A stretch of DNA of 64,000 bases. Source: Hexactinellida sp. DTS-2022. Its lineage: Eukaryota > Porifera > Hexactinellida. Numbering within the stretch: the stretch's first letter is position 1; every line of letters begins with the position of its first letter. The position numbers and the translations under genes are program-made. The notes under the pieces are model-generated. The model searched no databases. It was not told the origin of the DNA and worked only from the letters and a program-made list of their open reading frames with translations. Positions 1 to 10,375 of this stretch are shown one piece after another. The DNA lies in NCBI GenBank assembly GCA_028753945.1, contig JAPNXP010000007.1, forward strand, positions 4,464,001 through 4,528,000, given 5' to 3'.

Positions 1-222
1 ACTTATAGTGTCCCCTTAACTAGTGGCTAGAATTTCCAATACCTTTCCAGCAATATTTACTCATAGTATCTCATAATATCGACATAAATTATGTATTTGT
101 ATAGTAAACTTCGGGTATAACGAAACGTATCGAGACTTTATGCTTAATAATATCGTTTGAGCAATTATAAATACAAACATTCGCTATCTCCTGTTTGGTT
201 ATCAAATTGGTATGCTCAGGTC

Positions 223-411
223 CAGGGACGGATTATCCAATAGGCACAGTAGGCACTGTGCCTAGGGCCTACGAAAAATTTGGGGCCTAATTGCCAGGGT
301 TGCCGTGTGGAGGGAATTTTAATTCCCATTCCCATACCCACGGCAACCCTGCTAATTGCTGCCTGGTATCCTCAAAGTGCTTGGGCCTACAATGACCTTA
401 ATCCGACCCTG
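223..411. mobile_element. hAT-type MITE with 8-bp target duplication
   Basis: The ends are inverted repeats (left CAGGGACGGATTA, right complement CAGGGTCGGATTA). The element is flanked by the identical octamer CTCAGGTC at 215-222 and 412-419. An 8-bp duplication with CAGGG-type ends is typical of the hAT superfamily. It has no coding capacity and is itself interrupted by a smaller element at 295-351. Confidence 0.88.
295..351. mobile_element. 57-bp nested hAT-type micro-MITE
   Basis: A very small inverted-repeat element (CAGGGTTGCCGTG at one end, CACGGCAACCCTG at the other). It is flanked by the perfect 8-bp duplication CTAATTGC at 287-294 and 352-359. It sits inside the 223-411 element and so inserted later. 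A related right end (CACGGCAACCCTG) occurs near 45103-45117. Confidence 0.88.
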
Positions 412-1229
412 CTCAGGTCTTTTAAGAACACACCGAGTGTGTATTAGCATACCATTGTGAAACCTATATTTATGGAAATCAGTCTATTTCTTTACATTAA
501 GCCATCTTCAATAAACAACTAGTTGCTTTGACTAGATAAGTTTCAATCAAAGAAATTGGAGATGATTACTGTTGAATCATGCATGATCTAATTTCCTATG
601 AGTAGTAATAATCTTTATTAACTTCAACTGGGTCATTTATATTTCGTAATTAGTAATTATAATATGCCATTTTTACACCAGGTGCATTTCATAAAGGGAT
701 ATTTTAAATTTTATTGTTGTATTTGCAAGCTTTGTTTCATCGGATTTTATTATAGAATAGTGGAAAAGTAAAATATTCAGGGGCGTAACCTTCACTATTG
801 GCCTCGCCAGATTTTGGGAATAGTGGAAATTAGTACAGACACCCTCGCTAGTCCGAACAGGAGATCCAAAACTATTAACCGTATACTTTTTGGGAAAAAT
901 CTTAAATATTTGAATATTACAATTGAATATTACAAAGTATACTACGTACGTATATGTTTAGTTTGAGTTAAAAAGGATTTGAACAAGTTTGATTCGGTCT
1001 CATTTTATAGAGACATATAGAAAATGTGTAAGGAAACTAACTATGCAATAGTAGCAGCTTTGAGTTTAATTCTAACTTGAAGTAAATCTATTTACAACTT
1101 ATCTTAATGATAGATATACGTAGATAACTAATGCTTAATCTATACTGGTTATGCATTGACACTCTAAGGCTTAGTAACTACGCTGTAGGTCTCTACTTGA
1201 CATCAAGTATCCCTCCATTCAATATAATT
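412..1229. other. Unassigned AT-rich DNA
   Basis: No convincing reading frame, RNA gene or complete repeat was recognised. A GGGGCGTAACC stretch near 780 resembles a degraded MITE end. Confidence 0.5.
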
Positions 1230-1532
1230 CGTACCTTTTTGGTTTCCTCTTATCTCTAGAGGATCTCCTTACTGGCGGCCCTTCTACTTCAGCCATTTTT
1301 TTTCTTCAGCCACTTCTTCAATATGGTCGTATTCCGATACCGTTATCTCTGGTTCGTATACTTCGTGTGTCTCCGATATGTTGTCTTTTGGTACTAAGTG
1401 ATCGGCTAGCCACCTGATTGTAACTTTGCTATTATCTACCTGAATCCACGAGGCTTTCCCTCCTTCTCGTTCGATTTTAGCACTCGGGTACTTGAAGTCC
1501 ATAACTTTGTACGGCCCCTGGGCCTGATATAC
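1230..1532 (-). mobile_element. Ty3/Gypsy-type retrotransposon fossil, integrase C-terminal part
   Basis: Minus-strand translation over 1284-1502 gives a hydrophilic acidic segment like the extreme C-terminus of a Gypsy-type integrase (VDNSKVTIRWLADHLVPKDN). It is the downstream remainder of the pol fragment at 4590-5770, separated from it by about 3 kb of younger repeats. It is an old, broken copy. Confidence 0.55.
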
Positions 1533-1534
1533 CA

Positions 1535-2466
1535 GTGTAACAGCCCAGATTATACCCCCCTCCTCGAATATACCCGGGTATAATCTGTCCTAGCCTAGAC
1601 TATACCCCCGGGTATGAAGTGAGCAAGCCCAAAGTATACCCCTTTGGGGGTATAATCTGGGCTAGGACAGATTATACTCCCTACCTACCGTATATTGTGT
1701 CATGTGCAAAAATGTGGGGCGTCTGGTATAATCAATGTATACATAAATCCAATCATACACGATGCAACTTTGTTGCATCACTTGAATGCAACATTGTAAT
1801 AAACAAGGTGCAACAATTTTGCATGAATATCGAACACTCAACAATATTCATGAAATATCGCAAAAACAATTTGTATGCAACATTCCAAATATACGATGCA
1901 AATTTGTTCTACTATCTAACTTTCTTCGTATATTAACAAATAAACGTATGTTCCATCTCTAAGTTGAATAATTCTCGAATCTAACGAATTATTCATGAAC
2001 TATTAACTTAGCAAATTTTGGTTTACCCGCTGAAAAGTTGAATTTGATCAAATATTAGTTCTCTTGGTAGTTTTAACAACCAATAATGGATTATTCGTCA
2101 AAATAATAATTTATAATCTATTCACAATTATTTGCCATTTTTTTCAATGAATTAGTACGTATTTTAGTTATTAAAATTAAAACCAATTTCTGTTGGGTTC
2201 TTGTTCAATTGTCATTCGAAAGACTACATATTTGGTAACCTGTTACTACTGTACCGTCCCGAAAATTTAGTATCTGTATTTCCCGCACTGTCCCGTCCCG
2301 TTCAGAAAATTAGGCATACCCAATAAGAGAGATATATATTCTGTCCTAGCCCACTTCATACCAGGTATATTTTTGGCTAGGACAGAATATACCCGGGGGT
2401 ATATTCTGTCCTTGGCCAGATTATACCCGGGTATATACTGGTGGGGGTTAATCTGGGCTGCTACAC
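1535..2466. mobile_element. Non-autonomous inverted-repeat element (MITE), ~930 bp
   Basis: Left end GTGTAACAGCCCAGATTA and the complement of the right end GTGTAGCAGCCCAGATTA match, followed by subterminal GGGTATA/TATACCC motifs repeated on both sides. I see no clear target duplication. The interior (about 1750-1910) carries GATGCAAC/GTTGCATC palindromes related to the insert at 30919-31332. A 105-codon open frame inside is not supported as a gene. Confidence 0.7.
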
Positions 2467-2482
2467 CGGATCCATGGAATGG

Positions 2483-2607
2483 AAAGGTTCACGAACGAAC
2501 TTATTGAACTTGAACTGAACGAACAAACGAAAGTGCTGAACAAACTGCACGAACGAATTGAACGAACTGAACGAACGAAATGAACGAACGAAATGAACGA
2601 ACTAAAC
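2483..2607. repeat. Degenerate GAAC-rich tandem repeat
   Basis: The motif (T)GAACGAA recurs about 15 times with variation. The same motif reappears at 4489-4566, so the two patches bracket the 2.6-4.5 kb repeat island and may once have been continuous. Confidence 0.75.
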
Positions 2608-2640
2608 TGAATATCGATAAATTAGAAATACTGAATCATT

Positions 2641-3290
2641 AGAATATAAATATATACGAGCCCTTCGGTCTCGGTCGCTTTGCGACAGATCGGTGCTACG
2701 CACCTCAAGTTAACGGCCGCTGAGCGGCCTTACTCCTCACATTTTCTACCATGGAAATGGTAGATAGCTACAGTATCTAATTTTCATTAATTTGTTTACC
2801 TATTTTGTGTAAACAACAACAACAAATATTCATATTAGAAAATTTTAACCGCGAAAATCGTGTTCAGCACACTTGTTTACTTATAATACCTATTGAAAGT
2901 TAACTTCTAGGTTGATTTTGAATTTTCATTAAATTGTTTAGCTATTTTGTGTAAACAACAACAACAAATATTAATATGAGAAATTTATAAACGCGAAATT
3001 CGTGTTCAGCATACTTGTTTACCTATTATAACATTTGAAAGTTAGTTTATATCCCAATATTAATTGCGGTTTCTATTCCCCCATCACTTTAATATAATCC
3101 GGACAAACACACACACACACACACACAAACAAACAACAATCGAGATTTAATAATACGAGCCCTTCGGTCTCGGTCGCTTCGCGACGAATCACTCTCTCAC
3201 AAAAGTCGCTTCGCGACTTTTGTTTGTTCGTGTTAAGCACTACGCGATACAATTAACGGCCGCTTCGCGGCCTTTCCCTTCCCAAAAAGC
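2641..3290. repeat. Duplicated AT-rich repeat with UUCG-type hairpins and a LINE-like tail
   Basis: Two copies of a ~150-bp segment containing TAAACAACAACAACAAATAT lie at about 2790-2930 and 2935-3080; a third relative is at 45190-45300. Around them are GC-rich hairpins with TTCG or similar loops (GTCGCTTCGCGAC, GGCCGCTTCGCGGCC). The CGGACAAACAC(AC)n stretch near 3100 resembles the 3' tail of RTE-like LINEs; that family assignment is inference. No reverse transcriptase is visible. Confidence 0.5.
3107..3126. repeat. (AC)10 microsatellite
   Basis: An uninterrupted run of ten AC units after CGGACAA, part of the LINE-like tail described nearby. Confidence 0.95.
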
Positions 3291-3611
3291 TATAATATTA
3301 CTATTCAGTTTCACCTGTGGCTAGTGAATTACACACTATTACTTAATAACGCGTGCCTAAAATTCATTTTGGGTTGTGATTCCTGTAATTTGTTTGGGGA
3401 ATTATGTTGAGTAAGTTATTCCCATTGTTCAATAGTTATTAATTATTAGTTAATTAATAGCTCAATAATTCTTAAGGATAGCTCGTTCAGCTATATTAAA
3501 AGGTTCAGCTTGTTAGCTCAAATAAATTGAGACCTGTGGTTGGTAAATTATACGCAATTAATTATTTCAGTAAATTGTATTGCAAAGTAATTTACTCACT
3601 TTGGGTGTAAT

Positions 3612-3692
3612 CTCTCCATAATAATGGTTTAAAGATGAGAATAAGACCGCTTCGCGGTCTTATTCTCACCATTAAACCATTATTATGGAGAG
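3612..3692. repeat. 81-bp hairpin centred on a CTTCG loop
   Basis: The left arm begins CTCTCCATAATAATGG and the right arm ends with its complement. The inner stem is GAGAATAAGACCG / CGGTCTTATTCTC around CTTCG, with only a short mismatched bulge. It could be a structured RNA, a MITE core or a terminator-like stem; nothing in the sequence decides. Confidence 0.9.
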
Positions 3693-4324
3693 GTAAATCC
3701 AGGGTTGCAAAATATTTGATTTATAAATAGTAATAAAGTTCTACATCTTAATAAAAATTCTTTTTGCAGGAGCTGGGTTAGTGAATTATTTAATTTAATT
3801 GATAGCAATAATTAACATAATAAATCTCATCGTTAGGCAGAACCAAAAATCCTAGATTACTTATAACTTAATTAATTTCTAGTAGAAATCCTAGGTTAGA
3901 AATTACGTAATCCCATTGATAGTCTTATTATAGGAAGCCAATATAGGTGTAATAAATAAACAATGCATCAAAGAAATTAACTACTCTAAGCGCATTCTTG
4001 TTAACCAAACAAATCAGATCACCCACATGGTGCTACAAATAATAGGACACATTTTAACTAATAACTTTCGCTATGTAAGTTTGTAAAAATTGATAGTTTT
4101 CATAAAGGTGTTCCATTATGTGCTGTCTATTTTCATATAAAATTTATACTAACCGACTCAAATTTGCAAAAGTTATTAAGGAAAATGTTACCGTGTGATG
4201 TCATACTCACAATATTTCGCTTAGAAAATCAACAGACCCATGTCGCTATGACAAACTACTCCTATATACCAAATTTCATCTCTCTTGGTAGCATGGTCTT
4301 TTCAATCAATTACGGACAAACATC

Positions 4325-4326
<2 letters not shown>

Positions 4327-4372
<46 letters not shown>
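4327..4372. repeat. (CA)23 microsatellite in a LINE-like tail
   Basis: 23 uninterrupted CA units preceded by CGGACAAACATCC and followed by AACAATTCCGCTTTTAAT and a short TAGA-rich run. The same order (CGGACAAACAC, CA run, AACAATCGAG, TTTAATA) is seen at 3100 and, with a very short run, at 45380. This suggests copies of one retroposed tail. Confidence 0.9.
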
Positions 4373-4373
<1 letters not shown>

Positions 4374-4488
4374 CAATTCCGCTTTTAATATATAGATAGA
4401 TATATACGTATGTATATCACTAGATAGTAAATATAAATAGATCTCTACTCATGCCTGCTTGTCATACCTAATAACCACCAACAACTCA

Positions 4489-4566
4489 TCTGAACGAACG
4501 AACTGAACGAACTGAACGAACGCTGGTTGTGTTGAAGTTAGGAGGTGAACGTGAACGAACTGAACG
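4489..4566. repeat. GAACGAACT tandem repeat, second patch
   Basis: Same degenerate unit as at 2483-2607, adjoining the left edge of the larger Gypsy fragment. Confidence 0.7.
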
Positions 4567-4589
4567 TACGTTAATTTGAAATGGATGAA

Positions 4590-5770
4590 TTGGATTTATT
4601 TAGTCCGTTGACTCCGTTCGTGAACCTTTAATTCCCTGACCGGATCCAATCCATCTTCTCTTGTGAAGATTATGAGGTATACCATCTCTCCTGGTTTTAA
4701 TGACATTCGGGTGTAGAAGTCTTTCGGTCGTAGAAGTTTTTGTAGGCCTCCTTAGCTTGTTCCGTGTTGTACCTCGCCAGTTCACATTTCTCGCTAGGCA
4801 TGCCTCCCTCGGAGTTTGGCTCCTCTACTCTCCAGCTCTCTTCAGTCCCAGCCGGCTTAACTTCGTCAGCTACATTGATTGAAGAGCGGAGCCTAGTACC
4901 GTACATCAACTCATGCGGGGAATATTTGTACTTGCATTTTGTAGCGAATTATGGGAAAAAGTTTCCCATTGAAATACCGTCGGCCATTCAGTCTTGTTAT
5001 CTCCTTGATCAGTTAGCTGGAATCGAAGCCCCAGGTTTAAGGTTTGGATAGCTCTCTCTGCCTCTCCATCTCCTGCAGGGTGGTATCATTGGTATGGAGA
5101 AGAGTGTCTCTTGTCTATCCCATATTTTGTGCACAGCTCTCGGATTTTCTTGCCATCTACATTCCTTCCCTGGTCGCTCAATAAGAACTTAGGTATTCCG
5201 TGCCTGTAGATCCCAACTACCAACAGTACTTTCCTCACTAACTCCGCGGTCTAGACGTACATGGGGGTTGTTACGATATATTTAGCAAACAGGCCTGCTA
5301 TGATTAACATATACCGATAGCCTCCTACAGGGGCGGATTGGGCTACTTAGGCGGCCCTGGAAAATTCCCGAAACTGGCCCACTGCCCGAATCCACCGGCC
5401 CACCGATCCACCGCCCATCGTTCCACCCGTCCACCAGGCATTATCCCGGTGTCCCGATGGCCCAATCCGCCTCTGGCCTCCTAGCCTAGGGACCAAGGGA
5501 GGGTCGCAATATCCGTACCGATTGCCCACCTGGGCTGGTGCATGGGGGTAAGTCCGGTAAGAGGTTCTCTCTTTTGGGTGTGCCTTTTACACTCCGCGCA
5601 AACACTACTCACTAAATAATTGTCTTCGATGGTCTTTCTCATCCGAATCCAAAAGAACTGTTCTCTTATGCAATTAAAACTCCGAACTCCTGCATGTGAT
5701 AATCTGTGAGTCATTCCTATAATTTCCTTTTGCAACACCCTTGGCACAACATTCTTTAGCTTTAATTCTT
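4590..5770 (-). mobile_element. Ty3/Gypsy-type retrotransposon fossil, integrase region
   Basis: Minus-strand translation shows, in order, an integrase H2C2 zinc-binding segment (5747-5550; histidines in THRLSHAGVRS, cysteines in CAECKRH), a core-like segment with LLSDQGRN and GAGDGEAERAIQTL-type sequence (about 5300-4980), and a C-terminal segment with YGTRLRS (about 4900-4600). This order and these motifs are those of Ty3/Gypsy pol. The copy is old and carries several breaks. A 148-bp hAT MITE (5328-5475) is inserted in it and a 3-kb repeat island separates it from its C-terminus at 1230-1532. No LTRs were recognised. Confidence 0.72.
5328..5475. mobile_element. hAT-type MITE, 148 bp
   Basis: Ends are CAGGGGCGGATTGGGC and, complemented, CAGAGGCGGATTGGGCC. 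The flanking octamer GCCTCCTA is duplicated at 5320-5327 and 5476-5483. It is inserted in the Gypsy fossil, so it is younger than that copy. Confidence 0.9.
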
Positions 5771-8104
5771 GAATAGTATATCAGAGGAAAAACAAGAATA
5801 TTATAGTAATGATTGTTTTAATGGGAAACAAGTGTGAATTAACGATCGATTTACCAAACCATTTAACAAAAATAATTATCTGAGAGTGCTAGAAATGGGG
5901 TTTGAAATAATTATATCTGCTTGCTTCACTTACATGTACGTATTTTCAACTTGGGATAAGCACTTTTGTTGCTGTTTTGAAGTATTGTATGTAAAGGGGC
6001 CCATGATTTTCTAACCGCCCGAGGCCATCGATACCATTAATTAACTCGTCCCTGACTGTATTTCAAATGTTTCCGGGTTTGTAAGTTCTTCCTATTTATA
6101 ATTTAAAGTCTATATTTAATGTGGAGCTTTGTGCTCAAGCTACCCAAATTATGGTAGTTTTGGATAATTACAAGTTCCCCTCCCATTTCAACTGCTACTT
6201 ACGGTCCTTACTTTGTTTTACTCGTTATATTCCATAAAAAAGCACAAAAATTCTGGGGGGAAAGTGAATTGCAACTGATATGGCGGCCTAAAGTAGTTTC
6301 CTTTCACAAGAAATCAAACAGACAATCATCTCTAACAATTCTCCAGGCTTATCATGATTTTAAAGCCCAACAAGATGAAGAACAAATGAAGGACTATAGA
6401 AAATTAGAAATAGGTCTCTGAATTCATCCTCAGAACAGAAGATAGAATTTCCACTTCTAGCAGCATATTTCCTCTTAGAAAATATTCACCTATTCGACAA
6501 CCCGTGACAACTTAAGTTCCTGAGACTACTCTACCAAGTGTGCATGCATTTCTTGCTATGCAATCCAGAGTTATTCCTCTAAGTCCTTTAAACGTTGAAT
6601 TTAGAATACTAAATGAGGTAACCAGGACACAATGTCTGGAAGAACTAGACAATGCAAAGACGTTTCTTAGCGAAGGTAGATAGTTAAATCAATACTGAAA
6701 AACTTAATTTCTGAAGTAATTTAGAGGAATATTCATTGTGCATTAGGCTCATGCTGGATATAATATGATTGGCAATGTTAGTTTAGGCCAATTTTTGTAT
6801 CAAACTGAACTCCTTTCTCTCTAATTATATCTGTATAGGATAGAATTGTAGTAGAATATTTGAAACCGAAGCGAAATGCTAATAAACTAACTGAACAAAT
6901 CCTCTTTTCTAGTATTAAGTCTATTAAATTGGGTGGGTCAAATTGTTGTTTCTCAATTAAGATTGGAAAACAAAACTCATTGACAAATGAAGCTAAGCAA
7001 GGCGAATTGTCTAGAAATGAACTTTCGGAAATCTGAGCTGGAATACATTACACGGTACGGTAGAGTCAGGGAACCACCCATGGCACCGCGAATGGTCAGG
7101 GGAGCCATCACTGCCCATCAGGCGCAATGTTTGGTTCGGCCGGACGATCGATAGGAGGAACCATATATGGCAAGATAGGACCAAATGTTACAGGGTTTTT
7201 TGTCCAGGTTATACTCAAGCAGAAAAACTATTGAGAGGAACTTTAACGAAATGACGAATCTATAAATAAATAAATATTTAAATTAACCAATCAGCTCACT
7301 ACTTTTCATTGCTTAGCTGCTCAGGAATCTGAAAGTAATTACGCTCTGATACTAGCCCCGTGTGAGGCGACATAATTAAGATTAGTATGCCTCTATAACA
7401 TTCCTTCTAAAGACATTCCTGCCCTAACAGCTGTGCTACCTCAGTTCTCCGAGCTTTATATAAATTAATTGATTAGATTCGTTAAATGCCTCCTACTACC
7501 TGGCACCTGCAATAAGTAATCTGTCAAATCTAACAAATCTGCTGTTACGAGATTATGCAACAGAAGCACAACTCTCTATTCTTATCTGTTACAAATTATT
7601 AATCAGAAAAGACTCATTGTTAAAGTGTTCACATCAAATAGGTTTGAATAATTGGGTTTTATTTTCTCAATTGTTTGAAAATTAGTTGTAAAGATAATGA
7701 GCATTACTCACGAACAAATGACGCCACTCACTAGAGTAGAGTTGTTAACCAAATGAAGTCATTATTTGAATTGGTATTATTTCAAGTCTCCCTCTCTGAA
7801 ACAGGATTGTTATCTCTGTATGAAGGCCTCATCACCATCCTGCTATTCCTGCGAGTCTAGAGCTAGGAAATTCTGATCTGACTTCTTTATCCTGTGAGTC
7901 TCTAGCTCACCTTATCCCTACTGCCTCACAGCTGTAGACTCTGCGAGTCGAGGGACTATCTGAATCAGATGGAGATCCTATCTTGTTACTCAAGGAAACA
8001 TCTGGTGAGTTCTCTATTGAGCTCAAGTTGTATTACCTTCTCATCTTTCTTAATAAGGTGTGTCCAATTTATTTATTTATTAGTTTATGAAAGCTTTGGG
8101 ACCT
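5771..8104. other. Unassigned DNA; contains a repeat shared with 35.97-36.33 kb
   Basis: No gene was recognised. The segment 5805-5905 (TTTTAATGGGAAACAA ... GAGAGTGCTAGAAATGGGG) is about 85% identical by eye to the two sides of the hammerhead repeat at 35966-35995 and 36270-36330. It therefore acts as an uninterrupted reference for that insertion. A run near 6000-6055 ending GTCCCTGA looks like a degraded MITE end. Confidence 0.55.
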
Positions 8105-8340
8105 CGCTGGATCGTACTGCCATCACGCAGCTCCGACGGTCCAAGAGGTGTCTCCAACCTCTCAAGGGTTTCGGCCCTCCATAGGCCTCATCAAGAGGAC
8201 GGTCTATTCCTCTACCCTCGTACGTTTACCTGCGCCAGATGGGAACAGCCTCCATCTGGCAGCGCACACCTAGGTCTGCTCTCTCGCGCGGATCCAACAC
8301 AGCTCCACAGCACCTAGACCTCCTGGGAGTGACTGACCTT
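8105..8340 (-). mobile_element. Dispersed repeat carrying a hammerhead ribozyme (family A, copy 1)
   Basis: This segment matches 34876-35940 (minus its hAT insert) from GGTCCAAG through CACACCTAGGTCTGCTCTC to CCTGGGAGTGACT. The ribozyme lies on the minus strand near the middle. The known precedents for small dispersed repeats with hammerheads are retrozymes and Penelope-like elements; which, if either, applies here is inference. Borders are approximate. Confidence 0.6.
8164..8219 (-). ncRNA. Hammerhead ribozyme-like motif, family A, with a core substitution
   Basis: Read on the minus strand: stem III strand (GAGGGT), cleavage-site A, stem I hairpin GAGGA/TCCTC, core TTGATGAG, stem II GGCC/GGCC, then CGAAAC closing stem III. 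The architecture is the same as at 35762-35817, but the first core base is U instead of the conserved C. C3 pairs with G8 in the family, so this copy is probably inactive or weak. Confidence 0.65.
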
Positions 8341-8559
8341 GCGTCTGTGGGAACCACCATCCACCGTCATTGACACTAAATATATGTACTTTTTTGTATG
8401 TATAATATTTACAGTCTCCCTCTATTCAATTAACTTCCACTAACTGTTCCTATAGAGCCATTATCCACTTGACTAACCACTTGCTCTGTTGATACCCTCT
8501 CTTTCTCTTCTAGACTACACTCAGCTTTGCTCCTCTCCTGTCTCCTCTCATGCCTCATA

Positions 8560-8899
8560 CATACCTGCCAACCGTACAGGGATTCCCTGTACAGTACAGG
8601 GATTTTGACCATTTTGGCTGGACCGTACAGGGATTTTAGCTAGGGAAAAATTATTGATTGTGAGTCTATTAATACCTAAACATGTCTACACCATCTAAGA
8701 TTCTAAATATTGCATTTTGTTTTGTGTAAATAATCTGTTCCTATTCGAGCATATAGGGATTCTCTATACAGTCTATATAAACTAATGTTTTCACCTTTAC
8801 AAGAAAGATTTTTTTGGGGTGTACAGGGATTTTGGCCAATGTGCAGGGAGAAATAGGAGCCTCGTAAAGAGATTAGTCTCAAATAGGTTGGCAGGTATG
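8560..8899. mobile_element. MITE with CATACCTGCCAACC inverted ends
   Basis: Left end CATACCTGCCAACC, right end GGTTGGCAGGTATG, flanked by CTCATA at 8554-8559 and 8900-8905. Its interior has several GTACAGGGATTTT repeats. A related interior piece lies at 16600-16690 within another MITE. Confidence 0.8.
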
Positions 8900-8984
8900 C
8901 TCATAGTGCTACGGCTAGTAGTATTCTCAACTAAGCAGTGTTTTGATTTTTGTATAATTTGTTTGCATTTATGATTACAGTACA

Positions 8985-9850
8985 TAATAGATATAGTGAT
9001 ATTGGATATAGTGATATATTGGATATACCTTATTATAGGAAATTAACGCGCCATGTAATTAACGCGAAGGAAATTAACGTTCCATGAAATTAACGCGAAT
9101 TGGAGCTGAACATTTTCAAATACATGAAATTAACGCGAATAAATTTTATAAAAAAATTTCAGGATTATTAATCTCCAGATTGAATACTATTATTGTGCCC
9201 AAATAGGCTCCTAATCTACTTGATAAGACACCTTTCAAACTAGTTGCACATCTGAAAATATGTAGCTCGGAACTTTGTCCATCCATTGTATAATTTTGCT
9301 AAATAGCAGGAAATTAAGGTCATGGAATATAACGCTCCATGAAATTATCGTGAAGGAAATTAACGCGATTTGGAGAAATTCGCGTTAATTTCATGGCGCG
9401 TTAATTTCCTATAATAAGATAGTGATAATTTGCAGCTTTAGGTGCGTCCCCGAGCAAATCCTATACAAATTTTATTGGTTATAGTGATATCATTATTGGA
9501 TATAGTGATAATTTGTGTACAGATTACACAAGAATATTGGATTTTTTACATTCCTTGGACCCTATAATTTCATATTTTACAGTATAAATATCGTTACCAC
9601 TTGAATTTGATAAGGATTTGATTATTCTTTTCAGAATATAAGTATTGACAATGTATACAATCATATATTAGATGCGTTGATACAGTGGATATAGTGATAT
9701 AATGGGTATATACCCATTATATCACTATATCCACTCACTATATCCAATATATCACTATATAGTGATATATTGGATATAGTGATATATTGGATATAGTGAT
9801 AATTTGGCCACAAATCAGATGTCCCCACCATTATCACTATATCCTACTGT
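8985..9850. repeat. GATATAGTG satellite with long palindromes
   Basis: The unit TTGGATATAGTGATATA recurs in both orientations at 8985-9027, 9419-9440, 9480-9510 and 9680-9850. Two hairpins stand out: one centred near 9720 (GGGTATATACCC core) and one near 9775 (ACTATATAGTGATA). A MITE at 9029-9418 interrupts the left part. Confidence 0.8.
9029..9418. mobile_element. MITE with TTAACGCG-rich inverted ends
   Basis: The ends CTTATTATAGGAAATTAACG and its complement are inverted and perfect over more than 20 bp. The interior repeats GAAATTAACGCG. It is inserted in the GATATAGTG satellite; a short ATA duplication may flank it, which would fit a PIF/Harbinger- or mariner-type MITE. Confidence 0.8.
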
Positions 9851-9918
9851 AGTTGTAATTATTCTTTGTTTCATTGGCTTTAATGAAACTAATTTTTACT
9901 GTGCCGACTATACTATAG

Positions 9919-10063
9919 CATAGGCGTAGCACGCGGTCCGGCTGGTCCGGCCATGGCCGGGCCAGTTTTCATTTATTCTACTATATTATATAGGACGGAC
10001 CGGTTTTGGCCGGACCACTTTAACTGTTTGGCCGAGATATTTCAGAGCCGTGCGACGCCCGTG
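9919..10063. mobile_element. hAT-like MITE inside a 35-bp palindrome unit
   Basis: The left end CATAGGCGTAGCACG and the complement of the right end CACGGGCGTCGCACG match imperfectly. It splits a CTATACTATAG/TATAGTATAG unit that is intact elsewhere. The interior is GGCCGG-rich. The target duplication is blurred because the target is itself repetitive. Confidence 0.65.
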
Positions 10064-10375
10064 TATAGTATAGTGGCCCAGTATTGAAATAACTGCCTTT
10101 ATTATTATTACTGTGCCGACTATACTATAGTATAGTGGCCCAGTTCTAATCTTACTACCTTTATTATTATTATTACTGTGCCGACTATACTATAGTATAG
10201 TGGCCCAGTATTGGAATCACTGCCTTTATTTATATTATTACTGTGCCGACTATACTATAGTATAGTGGCCCAGTATTAGAATCACTGCCTTTATTATTAT
10301 TACTGTGCCGACTATACTATAGTATAGTGGCCCAGTTCTAATCTCACTGCCTTTATTTTTTTTTTTTTTTTTTCT
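10064..10375. repeat. Tandem 60-70-bp units with a 35-bp palindrome
   Basis: Five copies of ACTGTGCCGACTATAC / GTATAGTGGCCCAGT, each followed by a spacer such as TTGGAATCACTGCCTTTATT. The 35-bp core is an almost perfect inverted repeat. Further copies lie at 11951-12010, 14297-14350, 16115-16360, 16838-16960 and 17285-17410, about 15 in all. Confidence 0.9.

Noticed and set aside
1619-1936. 105-residue frame
   Set aside because: Lies wholly inside a MITE and has no protein-like conservation.
4164-4388. 74-residue frame with a His-Thr run
   Set aside because: The run is the translation of the CA microsatellite.
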